Shown here: positions 1 to 13,900 of the stretch, one piece after another
How positions within the stretch are numbered: position 1 is the first letter of the stretch
How the letters are laid out: every line of letters begins with the position of its first letter
NCBI GenBank assembly: GCA_964036275.1
Contig: OZ038434.1
Location: 20,201,879 to 20,265,878, forward strand
Length of the DNA: 64,000 nt
Reading direction: 5' to 3'
DNA from: Litoditis marina
Lineage: Eukaryota > Nematoda > Chromadorea > Rhabditida > Rhabditidae
Notes under the pieces: generated by a model
The model's input: only the letters and a program-made list of their open reading frames with translations
What the model was told of the DNA's origin: nothing
The model's database searches: none
Translations under genes and position numbers: made by a program

Positions 1-1849
1 ACAGTCCCGAAATAATTGAGTGGCCGTGCTAACCAAAAACACCCCCAAGTTGACGTGAATGGAGTTGCGATTTTCGCCCTACGTGAGATTTAGTATTCAA
101 ACTTGGTATTTTTGAACTCCTCTCATGTGTAGAAACTTAAAAATGTTCATCTTATTTGTATAAGTTGAAACAGTCCCGAAATAATTGAGTGGCGGTGCTA
201 ACCAAAAACACCCTCAAGTTGACGTGAATGGAGTTGCGATTTTCGCCCTACGTGAGATTTAGTATTCAAACTTGGTATTTTTGAACTCCTCTCATGTGTA
301 GAAACTTAAAAATGTTCATCTTATCAGCATAAGTTGAAACAGTCCCGAAATAATTGAGTGGTGGTGCTAACCAAAAACACCCCCAAGTTGACGTGAATGG
401 AGTTGCGATTTTCGCCCTACGTGGGATTAAGTGTTCAAACTTGGTCTTTTGAACTCCTCTCATGTGTAGAAACTTAAAAATGTTCATCTTATTTGCATAA
501 GTTGAAACAGTCCCGAAATAATTGAGTGGCGGTGCTAACCAAAAACACCCCCAAGTTGACGTGAATGGAGTTGCGATTTTCGCCCTACGTGAGATTTAGT
601 ATTCAAACTTGGTATTTTTGAACTCCTCTCATGTGTAGAAACTTAAAAATGTTCATCTTATTTGCATAAGTTGAAACAGTCCCGAAATAATTGAGTGGCG
701 GTGCTAACCAAAAACACCCCCAAGTTGACGTGAATGGAGTTGCGATTTTCGCCCTACGTGAGATTTAGTATTCAAACTTGGTATTTTTGAACTCCTCTCA
801 TGTGTAGAAACTCAAAAATGTTCATCTTATTTGCATAAGTTGAAACAGTCCCGAAATAATTGAGTGGCGGTGCTAACCAAAAACACTCCCAAATTGACGT
901 GAATGGAGTTGCGATTTTTGCCCTACGTGAGATTTAGTGTTCAAACTTGGTATTTTTGAACTCCTCTCATGTGTAGAAACTAAAAAATGTTCATTTTATT
1001 AGCATAAGTTGAAACAGTCCCGAAATAATTGAGTGGCGGTGCTAACCAAAAACACCCCCAAGTTGACGTGAATGGAGTTGCGATTTTCGCCCTACGTGGG
1101 ATTTAGTGTTCAAACTTGGTATTTTTGAACTCCTCTCATGTGTAGAAACTAAAAAATGTTCATCTTATTAGCATAAGTTGAAACAGTCCCGAAATAATTG
1201 AGTGGCGGTGCTAACCAAAAACACCCCCAAGTTGACGTAAATGGAGTTGCGATTTTCCCCCTACGTGGGATTTAGTGTTCAAACTTGGTATTTTTGAACT
1301 CCTCTCATGTGTAGAAACTTAAAAGTGTTTATCTTATTAGCATAAGTTGAAACAGTCCCGAAATAATTGAGTGGCGGTGCTAACCAAAAACACCCCCAAG
1401 TTGACGTGAATGGAGTTGCGATTTTCGCCTTACGTGAGATTTAGTGTTCAAACTTGGTATTTTTGAACTCCTCTCATGTGTAGAAACTTAAAAATGTTCA
1501 TCTTATTAGCATAAGTTGAAACAGTCCCGAAATAATTGAGTGGCGGTGCTAACCAAAAACACCCCCAAGTTGACGTGAATGGAGTTGCGATTTTCGCCCT
1601 ACGTGGGATTTAGTGTTCAAACTTGGTATTTTCTGAACTCCTCTCATGTGTAGAAACTCAAAAATGTTCATCTTATTTGCATAAGTTGAAACAGTCCCGA
1701 AATAATTGAGTGGCGGTGCTAACCAAAAACACCCCCAAGTTGACGTGAATGGAGTTGCGATTTTCGCCCTACGTGAGATTTAGTGTTCAAACTTGGTATT
1801 TTTGAACTCCTTTCATGTGTAGAAACTTCGAAATGTTCATCTTATTAGC

Positions 1850-4800
1850 ATAAGTTGAAACAGTCCCGAAATAATTGGGTGGCGGTGCTAACCAAAAACA
1901 CCCCCAAGTTGACGTGAATGGAGTTGCGATTTTCGCCCTACGTGGGATTAAGTGTTCAAACTTGGTCTTTTGAACTCCTCTCATGTGTAGAAACTCAAAA
2001 ATGTTCATCTTATTTGCATAAGTTGAAACAGTCCCGAAATAATTGAGTGGCGGTGCTAACCAAAAACACTCCCAAATTGACGTGAATGGAGTTGCGATTT
2101 TTGCCCTACGTGAGATTTAGTGTTCAAACTTGGTATTTTTGAACTCCTCTCATGTGTAGAAACTAAAAAATGTTCATCTTATTAGCATAAGTTGAAACAG
2201 TCCCGAAATAATTGAGTGGCGGTGCTAACCAAAAACACCCCCAAGTTGACGTGAATGGAGTTGCGATTTTCGCCCTACGTGGGATTTAGTGTTCAAACTT
2301 GGTATTTTTGAACTCCTCTCATGTGTAGAAACTAAAAAATGTTCATCTTATTAGCATAAGTTGAAACAGTCCCGAAATAATTGAGTGGCGGTGCTAACCA
2401 AAAACACCCCCAAGTTGACGTGAATGGAGTTGCGATTTTCCCCCTACGTGGGATTTAGTGTTCAAACTTGGTATTTTTGAACTCCTCTCATGTGTAGAAA
2501 CTTAAAAGTGTTCATCTTATTAGCATAAGTTGAAACAGTCCCGAAATAATTGAGTGGCGGTGCTAACCAAAAACACCCCCAAGTTGACGTGAATGGAGTT
2601 GCGATTTTCGCCCTACGTGAGATTTAGTGTTCAAACTTGGTATTTTTGAACTCCTCTCATGTGTAGAAACTTAAAAATGTTCATCTTATTAGCATAAGTT
2701 GAAACAGTCCCGAAATAATTGAGTGGCGGTGCTAACCAAAAACACCCCCAAGTTGACGTGAATGGAGTTGCGATTTTCGCCCTACGTGGGATTTAGTGTT
2801 CAAACTTGGTATTTTCTGAACTCCTCTCATGTGTAGAAACTCAAAAATGTTCATCTTATTTGCATAAGTTGAAACAGTCCCGAAATAATTGAGTGGAGGT
2901 GCTAACCAAAAACACCCCCAAATTGACGTGAATGGAGTTGCGATTTTCGCCCTACGTGAGATTTAGTATTCAAACTTGGTATTTTTGAACTCCTCTTATG
3001 TGTAGAAACTCAAAAATGTTCATCTTATTTGCATAAGTTGAAACAGTCCCGAAATAATTGAGTGGCCGTGCTAACCAAAAACACCCCCAAGTTGACGTGA
3101 ATGGAGTTGCGATTTTCGCCCTACGTGGGATTTAGTGTTCAAACTTGGTATTTTTGAACTCCTCTCATGTGTAGAAACTAAAAAATGTTCATCTTATTAG
3201 CATAAGTTGAAACAGTCCCGAAATAATTGAGTGGCGGTGCTAACCAAAAACACCCCCAAGTTGACGTGAATGGAGTTGCGATTTTCCCCCTACGTGGGAT
3301 TTAGTGTTCAAACTTGGTATTTTTGAACTCCTCTCATGTGTAGAAACTTAAAAGTGTTCATCTTATTAGCATAAGTTGAAACAGTCCCGAAATAATTGAG
3401 TGGCCGTGCTGACCAAAAACACCCCCAAGTTGACGTGAATGGAGTTGCGATTTTCGCCCTACGTGGGATTTAGTGTTCAAACTTGGTATTTTTGAACTCC
3501 TCTCATGTGTAGAAACTTAAAAGTGTTCATCTTATTAGCATAAGTTGAAACAGTCCCGAAATAATTGAGTGGCCGTGCTAACCAAAAACACCCCCAAGTT
3601 GACGTGAATGGAGTTGTGATTTTTGCTCTACGTGAGATTTAGTATTCAAACTTGGTATTTTTGAACTCCTCTCATGTGTAGAAACTAAAAAATGTTCATC
3701 TTATTAGCATAAGTTGAAACAGTCCCGAAATAATTGAGTGGCGGTGCTAACCAAAAACACCCCCAAGTTGACGTGAATGGAGTTGCGATTTTCGCCCTAC
3801 GTGGGATTTAGTGTTCAAACTTGGTATTTTTGAACTCCTCTCATGTGTAGAAACTTAAAAATGTTCATCTTATTAGCATAAGTTGAAACAGTCCCGAAAT
3901 AATTGAGTGGCGGTGCTAACCAAAAACACCCCCAAGTTGACGTGAATGGAGTTGCGATTTTCGCCCTACGTGGGATTTAGTGTTCAAACTTGGTATTTTC
4001 TGAACTCCTCTCATGTGTAGAAACTCAAAAATGTTCATCTTATTTGCATAAGTTGAAACAGTCCCGAAATAATTGAGTGGAGGTGCTAACCAAAAACACC
4101 CCCAAATTGACGTGAATGGAGTTGCGATTTTCGCCCTACGTGAGATTTAGTATTCAAACTTGGTATTTTTGAACTCCTCTTATGTGTAGAAACTCAAAAA
4201 TGTTCATCTTATTTGCATAAGTTGAAACAGTCCCGAAATAATTGAGTGGCCGTGCTAACCAAAAACACCCCCAAGTTGACGTGAATGGAGTTGCGATTTT
4301 CGCCCTACGTGGGATTTAGTGTTCAAACTTGGTATTTTTGAACTCCTCTCATGTGTAGAAACTAAAAAATGTTCATCTTATTAGCATAAGTTGAAACAGT
4401 CCCGAAATAATTGAGTGGCGGTGCTAACCAAAAACACCCCCAAGTTGACGTGAATGGAGTTGCGATTTTCCCCCTACGTGGGATTTAGTGTTCAAACTTG
4501 GTATTTTTGAACTCCTCTCATGTGTAGAAACTTAAAAGTGTTCATCTTATTAGCATAAGTTGAAACAGTCCCGAAATAATTGAGTGGCCGTGCTGACCAA
4601 AAACACCCCCAAGTTGACGTGAATGGAGTTGCGATTTTCGCCCTACGTGGGATTTAGTGTTCAAACTTGGTATTTTTGAACTCCTCTCATGTGTAGAAAC
4701 TTAAAAGTGTTCATCTTATTAGCATAAGTTGAAACAGTCCCGAAATAATTGAGTGGCCGTGCTAACCAAAAACACCCCCAAGTTGACGTGAATGGAGTTG

Positions 4801-6414
4801 TGATTTTTGCTCTACGTGAGATTTAGTATTCAAACTTGGTATTTTTGAACTCCTCTCATGTGTAGAAACTTAAAAATGTTCATCTTATTAGCATAAGTTG
4901 AAACAGTCCCGAAATAATTGAGTGGCGGTGCTAACCAAAAACACCCCCAAGTTGACGTGAATGGAGTTGCGATTTTCGCCCTACGTGGGATTTAGTGTTC
5001 AAACTTGGTATTTTTGAACTCCTCTCATGTGTAGAAACTAAAAAATGTTCATCTTATTAGCATAAGTTGAAACAGTCCCGAAATAATTGAGTGGCGGTGC
5101 TAACCAAAAACACCCCCAAGTTGACGTGAATGGAGTTGCGATTTTCCCCCTACGTGGGATTTAGTGTTCAAACTTGGTATTTTTGAACTCCTCTCATGTG
5201 TAGAAACTTAAAAGTGTTCATCTTATTAGCATAAGTTGAAACAGTCCCGAAATAATTGAGTGGCGGTGCTAACCAAAAACACCCCCAAGTTGACGTGAAT
5301 GGAGTTGCGATTTTCGCCCTACGTGAGATTTAGTGTTCAAACTTGGTATTTTTGAACTCCTCTCATGTGTAGAAACTTAAAAATGATCATCTTATTAGCA
5401 TAAGTTGAAACAGTCCCGAAATAATTGAGTGGCGGTGCTAACCAAAAACACCCCCAAGTTGACGTGAATGGAGTTGCGATTTTCGCCCTACGTGGGATTT
5501 AGTGTTCAAACTTGGTATTTTCTGAACTCCTCTCATGTGTAGAAACTCAAAAATGTTCATCTTATTTGCATAAGTTGAAACAGTCCCGAAATAATTGAGT
5601 GGCGGTGCTAACCAAAAACACCCCCAAATTGACGTGAATGGAGTTGCGATTTTCGCCCTACGTGAGATTTAGTATTCAAACTTGGTATTTTTGAACTCCT
5701 CTTATGTGTAGAAACTTAAAAATGTTCATCTTATTTGCATAAGTTGAAACAGTCCCGAAATAATTGAGTGGCCGTGCTGACCAAAAACACCCCCAAGTTG
5801 ACGTGAATGGAGTTGCGATTTTCGCCCTACGTGGGATTTAGTGTTCAAACTTGGTATTTTTGAACTCCTCTCATGTGGAGAAACTCAAAAATGTTCATCT
5901 TATTTGCATAAGTTGAAACAGTCCCGAAATAATTGAGTGGCGGTGCTAACCAAAAACACCCCCAAATTGACGTGAATGGAGTTGCGATTTTCGCCCTACG
6001 TGGGATTTAGTGTTCAAACTTGGTATTTTTGAACTCCTCTCATGTGTAGAAACTTAAAAATGTTCATCTTATTAGCATAAGTTGAAACAGTCCCGAAATA
6101 ATTGAGTGGCGGTGCTAACCAAAAACACCCCCAAGTTGACGTGAATGGAGTTGCGATTTTCGCCCTACGTGGGATTTAGTGTTCAAACTTGGTATTTTTG
6201 AACTCCTCTCATGTGTAGAAACTCAAAAATGTTCATCTTATTTGCATAAGTTGAAACAGTCCCGAAATAATTGAGTGGCGGTGCTAACCAAAAACACCCC
6301 CAAGTTGACGTGAATGGAGTTGCGATTTTCGCCCTACGTGAGATTTAGTATTCAAACTTGGTATTTTTGAACTCCTCTTATGTGTAGAAACTTAAAAATG
6401 TTCATCTTATTAGC
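1850..6414. repeat. Higher-order repeat of satellite A, copy 1 (27 monomers, 4,565 bp)
   Basis: Diagnostic variants in this copy reappear 4,563-4,565 bp downstream. They are TTTTCTGAAC (one extra base) near 2812, 3998 and 5516; GTTGTGATTTTTGCTCTACG near 3614 and 4799; AAATGATCAT near 5385; and CATGTGGAGAAAC near 5873. Inside the unit a 7-monomer block of about 1,185 bp is itself repeated (2812 to 3998, 3614 to 4799). The ends are approximate because outer monomers diverge gradually. Confidence 0.85.
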
Positions 6415-9400
6415 ATAAGTTGAAACAGTCCCGAAATAATTGGGTGGCGGTGCTAACCAAAAACACCCCCAAGTTGACGTGAATGGAGTTGCGATTTTCG
6501 CCCTACGTGGGATTAAGTGTTCAAACTTGGTCTTTTGAACTCCTCTCATGTGTAGAAACTCAAAAATGTTCATCTTATTTGCATAAGTTGAAACAGTCCC
6601 GAAATAATTGAGTGGCGGTGCTAACCAAAAACACTCCCAAATTGACGTGAATGGAGTTGCGATTTTTGCCCTACGTGAGATTTAGTGTTCAAACTTGGTA
6701 TTTTTGAACTCCTCTCATGTGTAGAAACTAAAAAATGTTCATCTTATTAGCATAAGTTGAAACAGTCCCGAAATAATTGAGTGGCGGTGCTAACCAAAAA
6801 CACCCCCAAGTTGACGTGAATGGAGTTGCGATTTTCGCCCTACGTGGGATTTAGTGTTCAAACTTGGTATTTTTGAACTCCTCTCATGTGTAGAAACTAA
6901 AAAATGTTCATCTTATTAGCATAAGTTGAAACAGTCCCGAAATAATTGAGTGGCGGTGCTAACCAAAAACACCCCCAAGTTGACGTGAATGGAGTTGCGA
7001 TTTTCCCCCTACGTGGGATTTAGTGTTCAAACTTGGTATTTTTGAACTCCTCTCATGTGTAGAAACTTAAAAGTGTTCATCTTATTAGCATAAGTTGAAA
7101 CAGTCCCGAAATAATTGAGTGGCGGTGCTAACCAAAAACACCCCCAAGTTGACGTGAATGGAGTTGCGATTTTCGCCCTACGTGAGATTTAGTGTTCAAA
7201 CTTGGTATTTTTGAACTCCTCTCATGTGTAGAAACTTAAAAATGTTCATCTTATTAGCATAAGTTGAAACAGTCCCGAAATAATTGAGTGGCGGTGCTAA
7301 CCAAAAACACCCCCAAGTTGACGTGAATGGAGTTGCGATTTTCGCCCTACGTGGGATTTAGTGTTCAAACTTGGTATTTTCTGAACTCCTCTCATGTGTA
7401 GAAACTCAAAAATGTTCATCTTATTTGCATAAGTTGAAACAGTCCCGAAATAATTGAGTGGAGGTGCTAACCAAAAACACCCCCAAATTGACGTGAATGG
7501 AGTTGCGATTTTCGCCCTACGTGAGATTTAGTATTCAAACTTGGTATTTTTGAACTCCTCTTATGTGTAGAAACTCAAAAATGTTCATCTTATTTGCATA
7601 AGTTGAAACAGTCCCGAAATAATTGAGTGGCCGTGCTAACCAAAAACACCCCCAAGTTGACGTGAATGGAGTTGCGATTTTCGCCCTACGTGGGATTTAG
7701 TGTTCAAACTTGGTATTTTTGAACTCCTCTCATGTGTAGAAACTAAAAAATGTTCATCTTATTAGCATAAGTTGAAACAGTCCCGAAATAATTGAGTGGC
7801 GGTGCTAACCAAAAACACCCCCAAGTTGACGTGAATGGAGTTGCGATTTTCCCCCTACGTGGGATTTAGTGTTCAAACTTGGTATTTTTGAACTCCTCTC
7901 ATGTGTAGAAACTTAAAAGTGTTCATCTTATTAGCATAAGTTGAAACAGTCCCGAAATAATTGAGTGGCCGTGCTGACCAAAAACACCCCCAAGTTGACG
8001 TGAATGGAGTTGCGATTTTCGCCCTACGTGGGATTTAGTGTTCAAACTTGGTATTTTTGAACTCCTCTCATGTGTAGAAACTTAAAAGTGTTCATCTTAT
8101 TAGCATAAGTTGAAACAGTCCCGAAATAATTGAGTGGCCGTGCTAACCAAAAACACCCCCAAGTTGACGTGAATGGAGTTGTGATTTTTGCTCTACGTGA
8201 GATTTAGTATTCAAACTTGGTATTTTTGAACTCCTCTCATGTGTAGAAACTAAAAAATGTTCATCTTATTAGCATAAGTTGAAACAGTCCCGAAATAATT
8301 GAGTGGCGGTGCTAACCAAAAACACCCCCAAGTTGACGTGAATGGAGTTGCGATTTTCGCCCTACGTGGGATTTAGTGTTCAAACTTGGTATTTTTGAAC
8401 TCCTCTCATGTGTAGAAACTTAAAAATGTTCATCTTATTAGCATAAGTTGAAACAGTCCCGAAATAATTGAGTGGCGGTGCTAACCAAAAACACCCCCAA
8501 GTTGACGTGAATGGAGTTGCGATTTTCGCCCTACGTGGGATTTAGTGTTCAAACTTGGTATTTTCTGAACTCCTCTCATGTGTAGAAACTCAAAAATGTT
8601 CATCTTATTTGCATAAGTTGAAACAGTCCCGAAATAATTGAGTGGAGGTGCTAACCAAAAACACCCCCAAATTGACGTGAATGGAGTTGCGATTTTCGCC
8701 CTACGTGAGATTTAGTATTCAAACTTGGTATTTTTGAACTCCTCTTATGTGTAGAAACTCAAAAATGTTCATCTTATTTGCATAAGTTGAAACAGTCCCG
8801 AAATAATTGAGTGGCCGTGCTAACCAAAAACACCCCCAAGTTGACGTGAATGGAGTTGCGATTTTCGCCCTACGTGGGATTTAGTGTTCAAACTTGGTAT
8901 TTTTGAACTCCTCTCATGTGTAGAAACTAAAAAATGTTCATCTTATTAGCATAAGTTGAAACAGTCCCGAAATAATTGAGTGGCGGTGCTAACCAAAAAC
9001 ACCCCCAAGTTGACGTGAATGGAGTTGCGATTTTCCCCCTACGTGGGATTTAGTGTTCAAACTTGGTATTTTTGAACTCCTCTCATGTGTAGAAACTTAA
9101 AAGTGTTTATCTTATTAGCATAAGTTGAAACAGTCCCGAAATAATTGAGTGGCCGTGCTGACCAAAAACACCCCCAAGTTGACGTGAATGGAGTTGCGAT
9201 TTTCGCCCTACGTGGGATTTAGTGTTCAAACTTGGTATTTTTGAACTCCTCTCATGTGTAGAAACTTAAAAGTGTTCATCTTATTAGCATAAGTTGAAAC
9301 AGTCCCGAAATAATTGAGTGGCCGTGCTAACCAAAAACACCCCCAAGTTGACGTGAATGGAGTTGTGATTTTTGCTCTACGTGAGATTTAGTATTCAAAC

Positions 9401-10979
9401 TTGGTATTTTTGAACTCCTCTCATGTGTAGAAACTTAAAAATGTTCATCTTATTAGCATAAGTTGAAACAGTCCCGAAATAATTGAGTGGCGGTGCTAAC
9501 CAAAAACACCCCCAAGTTGACGTGAATGGAGTTGCGATTTTCGCCCTACGTGGGATTTAGTGTTCAAACTTGGTATTTTTGAACTCCTCTCATGTGTAGA
9601 AACTAAAAAATGTTCATCTTATTAGCATAAGTTGAAACAGTCCCGAAATAATTGAGTGGCGGTGCTAACCAAAAACACCCCCAAGTTGACGTGAATGGAG
9701 TTGCGATTTTCCCCCTACGTGGGATTTAGTGTTCAAACTTGGTATTTTTGAACTCCTCTCATGTGTAGAAACTTAAAAGTGTTCATCTTATTAGCATAAG
9801 TTGAAACAGTCCCGAAATAATTGAGTGGCGGTGCTAACCAAAAACACCCCCAAGTTGACGTGAATGGAGTTGCGATTTTCGCCCTACGTGAGATTTAGTG
9901 TTCAAACTTGGTATTTTTGAACTCCTCTCATGTGTAGAAACTTAAAAATGATCATCTTATTAGCATAAGTTGAAACAGTCCCGAAATAATTGAGTGGCGG
10001 TGCTAACCAAAAACACCCCCAAGTTGACGTGAATGGAGTTGCGATTTTCGCCCTACGTGGGATTTAGTGTTCAAACTTGGTATTTTCTGAACTCCTCTCA
10101 TGTGTAGAAACTCAAAAATGTTCATCTTATTTGCATAAGTTGAAACAGTCCCGAAATAATTGAGTGGCGGTGCTAACCAAAAACACCCCCAAATTGACGT
10201 GAATGGAGTTGCGATTTTCGCCCTACGTGAGATTTAGTATTCAAACTTGGTATTTTTGAACTCCTCTTATGTGTAGAAACTTAAAAATGTTCATCTTATT
10301 TGCATAAGTTGAAACAGTCCCGAAATAATTGAGTGGCCGTGCTGACCAAAAACACCCCCAAGTTGACGTGAATGGAGTTGCGATTTTCGCCCTACGTGGG
10401 ATTTAGTGTTCAAACTTGGTATTTTTGAACTCCTCTCATGTGGAGAAACTCAAAAATGTTCATCTTATTTGCATAAGTTGAAACAGTCCCGAAATAATTG
10501 AGTGGCGGTGCTAACCAAAAACACCCCCAAATTGACGTGAATGGAGTTGAGATTTTCGCCCTACGTGGGATTTAGTGTTCAAACTTGGTATTTTTGAACT
10601 CCTCTCATGTGTAGAAACTTAAAAATGTTCATCTTATTAGCATAAGTTGAAACAGTCCCGAAATAATTGAGTGGCGGTGCTAACCAAAAACACCCCCAAG
10701 TTGACGTGAATGGAGTTGCGATTTTCGCCCTACGTGGGATTTAGTGTTCAAACTTGGTATTTTTGAACTCCTCTCATGTGTAGAAACTCAAAAATGTTCA
10801 TCTTATTTGCATAAGTTGAAACAGTCCCGAAATAATTGAGTGGCGGTGCTAACCAAAAACACCCCCAAATTGACGTGAATGGAGTTGCGATTTTTGCCCT
10901 ACGTGAGATTTAGTATTCAAACTTGGTATTTTTGAACTCCTCTTATGTGTAGAAACTTAAAAATGTTCATCTTATTTGC
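6415..10979. repeat. Higher-order repeat of satellite A, copy 2 (27 monomers, 4,565 bp)
   Basis: This copy carries the same ordered variants as the preceding unit: the extra-base TTTTCTGAAC near 7377, 8561 and 10081, GTTGTGATTTTTGCTCTACG near 8179 and 9364, AAATGATCAT near 9949 and CATGTGGAGAAAC near 10438. Differences noticed are few, for example TTTATC instead of TTCATC near 9107 and GAGATTTTCG instead of GCGATTTTCG near 10550. The two copies therefore look very similar by eye and recently duplicated. Confidence 0.85.
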
Positions 10980-10999
10980 ATAAGTTGAAACAGTCCCGA

Positions 11000-13900
11000 A
11001 ATAATTGAGTGGCCGTGCTAACCAAAAACACCCCCAAGTTGACGTGAATGAAGTTGCGATTTTCGCCCTACGTGGAATTTAGTGTTCAAACTTGGTATTT
11101 TTGAACTCCTCTCATGTGTAGAAACTCAAAAATGTTCATCTTATTAGCATGAGTTGAAACAGTCCTGAAATAATTGAGTGGCGGTGCTAACCAAAAACAC
11201 CCCCAAATTGACGTGAATGGAGTTGCGATTTTCGCCCTACGTGAGATTTAGTATTCAAACTTGGTATTTTTGAACTCCTCTCATGTGTAGAAACTTAAAA
11301 ATGTTCATCTTATTAGCATAAGTTGAAACAGTCCCGAAATAATTGAGTGGCGGTGCTAACCAAAAACACCCCCAAGTTGACGTGAATGGAGTTGCGATTT
11401 TCGCCCTACGTGGGATTTAGTGTTCAAACTTGGTATTTTTGAACTCCTCTCATGTGTAGAAACTAAAAAATGTTCATCTTATTAGCATAAGTTGAAACAG
11501 TCCCGAAATAATTGAGTGGCGGTGCTAACCAAAAACACCCCCAAGTTGACGTGAATGGAGTTGCGATTTTCCCCCTACGTGGGATTTAGTGTTCAAACTT
11601 GGTATTTTTGAACTCCTCTCATGTGTAGAAACTTAAAAGTGTTCATCTTATTAGCATAAGTTGAAACAGTCCCGAAATAATTGAGTGGCGGTGCTAACCA
11701 AAAACACCCCCAAGTTGACGTGAATGGAGTTGCGATTTTCGCCCTACGTGAGATTTAGTGTTCAAACTTGGTATTTTTGAACTCCTCTCATGTGTAGAAA
11801 CTTAAAAATGATCATCTTATTAGCATAAGTTGAAACAGTCCCGAAATAATTGAGTGGCGGTGCTAACCAAAAACACCCCCAAGTTGACGTGAATGGAGTT
11901 GCGATTTTCGCCCTACGTGGGATTTAGTGTTCAAACTTGGTATTTTTGAACTCCTCTCATGTGTAGAAACTTAAAAATGTTCATCTTATTAGCATAAGTT
12001 GAAACAGTCCCGAAATAATTGAGTGGCGGTGCTAACCAAAAACACCCCCAAGTTGACGTGAATGGAGTTGCGATTTTCGCCCTACGTGGGATTTAGTGTT
12101 CAAACTTGGTATTTTTGAACTCCTCTCATGTGTAGAAACTCAAAAATGTTCATCTTATTTGCATAAGTTGAAACAGTCCCGAAATAATTGAGTGGCGGTG
12201 CTAACCAAAAACACCCCCAAATTGACGTGAATGGAGTTGCGATTTTTGCCCTACGTGAGATTTAGTATTCAAACTTGGTATTTTTGAACTCCTCTTATGT
12301 GTAGAAACTTAAAAATGTTCATCTTATTTGCATAAGTTGAAACAGTCCCGAAATAATTGAGTGGCCGTGCTAACCAAAAACACCCCCAAGTTGACGTGAA
12401 TGAAGTTGCGATTTTCGCCCTACGTGGAATTTAGTGTTCAAACTTGGTATTTTTGAACTCCTCTCATGTGTAGAAACTCAAAAATGTTCATCTTATTAGC
12501 ATGAGTTGAAACAGTCCTGAAATAATTGAGTGGCGGTGCTAACCAAAAACACCCCCAAATTGACGTGAATGGAGTTGCGATTTTCGCCCTACGTGAGATT
12601 TAGTATTCAAACTTGGTATTTTTGAACTCCTCTCATGTGTAGAAACTTAAAAATGTTCATCTTATTAGCATAAGTTGAAACAGTCCCGAAATAATTGAGT
12701 GGCGGTGCTAACCAAAAACACCCCCCAGTTGACGTGAATGGAGTTGCGATTTTCGCCCTACGTGGGATTTAGTGTTCAAACTTGGTATTTTTGAACTCCT
12801 CTCATGTGTAGAAACTAAAAAATGTTCATCTTATTAGCATAAGTTGAAACAGTCCCGAAATAATTGAGTGGCGGTGCTAACCAAAAACACCCCCAAGTTG
12901 ACGTGAATGGAGTTGCGATTTTCCCCCTACGTGGGATTTAGTGTTCAAACTTGGTATTTTTGAACTCCTCTCATGTGTAGAAACTTAAAAGTGTTCATCT
13001 TATTAGCATAAGTTGAAACAGTCCCGAAATAATTGAGTGGCGGTGCTAACCAAAAACACCCCCAAGTTGACGTGAATGGAGTTGCGATTTTCGCCCTACG
13101 TGAGATTTAGTGTTCAAACTTGGTATTTTTGAACTCCTCTCATGTGTAGAAACTTAAAAATGATCATCTTATTAGCATAAGTTGAAACAGTCCCGAAATA
13201 ATTGAGTGGCGGTGCTAACCAAAAACACCCCCAAGTTGACGTGAATGGAGTTGCGATTTTCGCCCTACGTGGGATTTAGTGTTCAAACTTGGTATTTTCT
13301 GAACTCCTCTCATGTGTAGAAACTCAAAAATGTTCATCTTATTTGCATAAGTTGAAACAGTCCCGAAATAATTGAGTGGCGGTGCTAACCAAAAACACCC
13401 CCAAATTGACGTGAATGGAGTTGCGATTTTCGCCCTACGTGAGATTTAGTATTCAAACTTGGTATTTTTGAACTCCTCTTATGTGTAGAAACTTAAAAAT
13501 GTTCATCTTATTTGCATAAGTTGAAACAGTCCCGAAATAATTGAGTGGCCGTGCTGACCAAAAACACCCCCAAGTTGACGTGAATGGAGTTGCGATTTTC
13601 GCCCTACGTGGGATTTAGTGTTCAAACTTGGTATTTTTGAACTCCTCTCATGTGGAGAAACTCAAAAATGTTCATCTTATTTGCATAAGTTGAAACAGTC
13701 CCGAAATAATTGAGTGGCGGTGCTAACCAAAAACACCCCCAAATTGACGTGAATGGAGTTGCGATTTTCGCCCTACGTGGGATTTAGTGTTCAAACTTGG
13801 TATTTTTGAACTCCTCTCATGTGTAGAAACTTAAAAATGTTCATCTTATTAGCATAAGTTGAAACAGTCCCGAAATAATTGAGTGGCGGTGCTAACCAAA

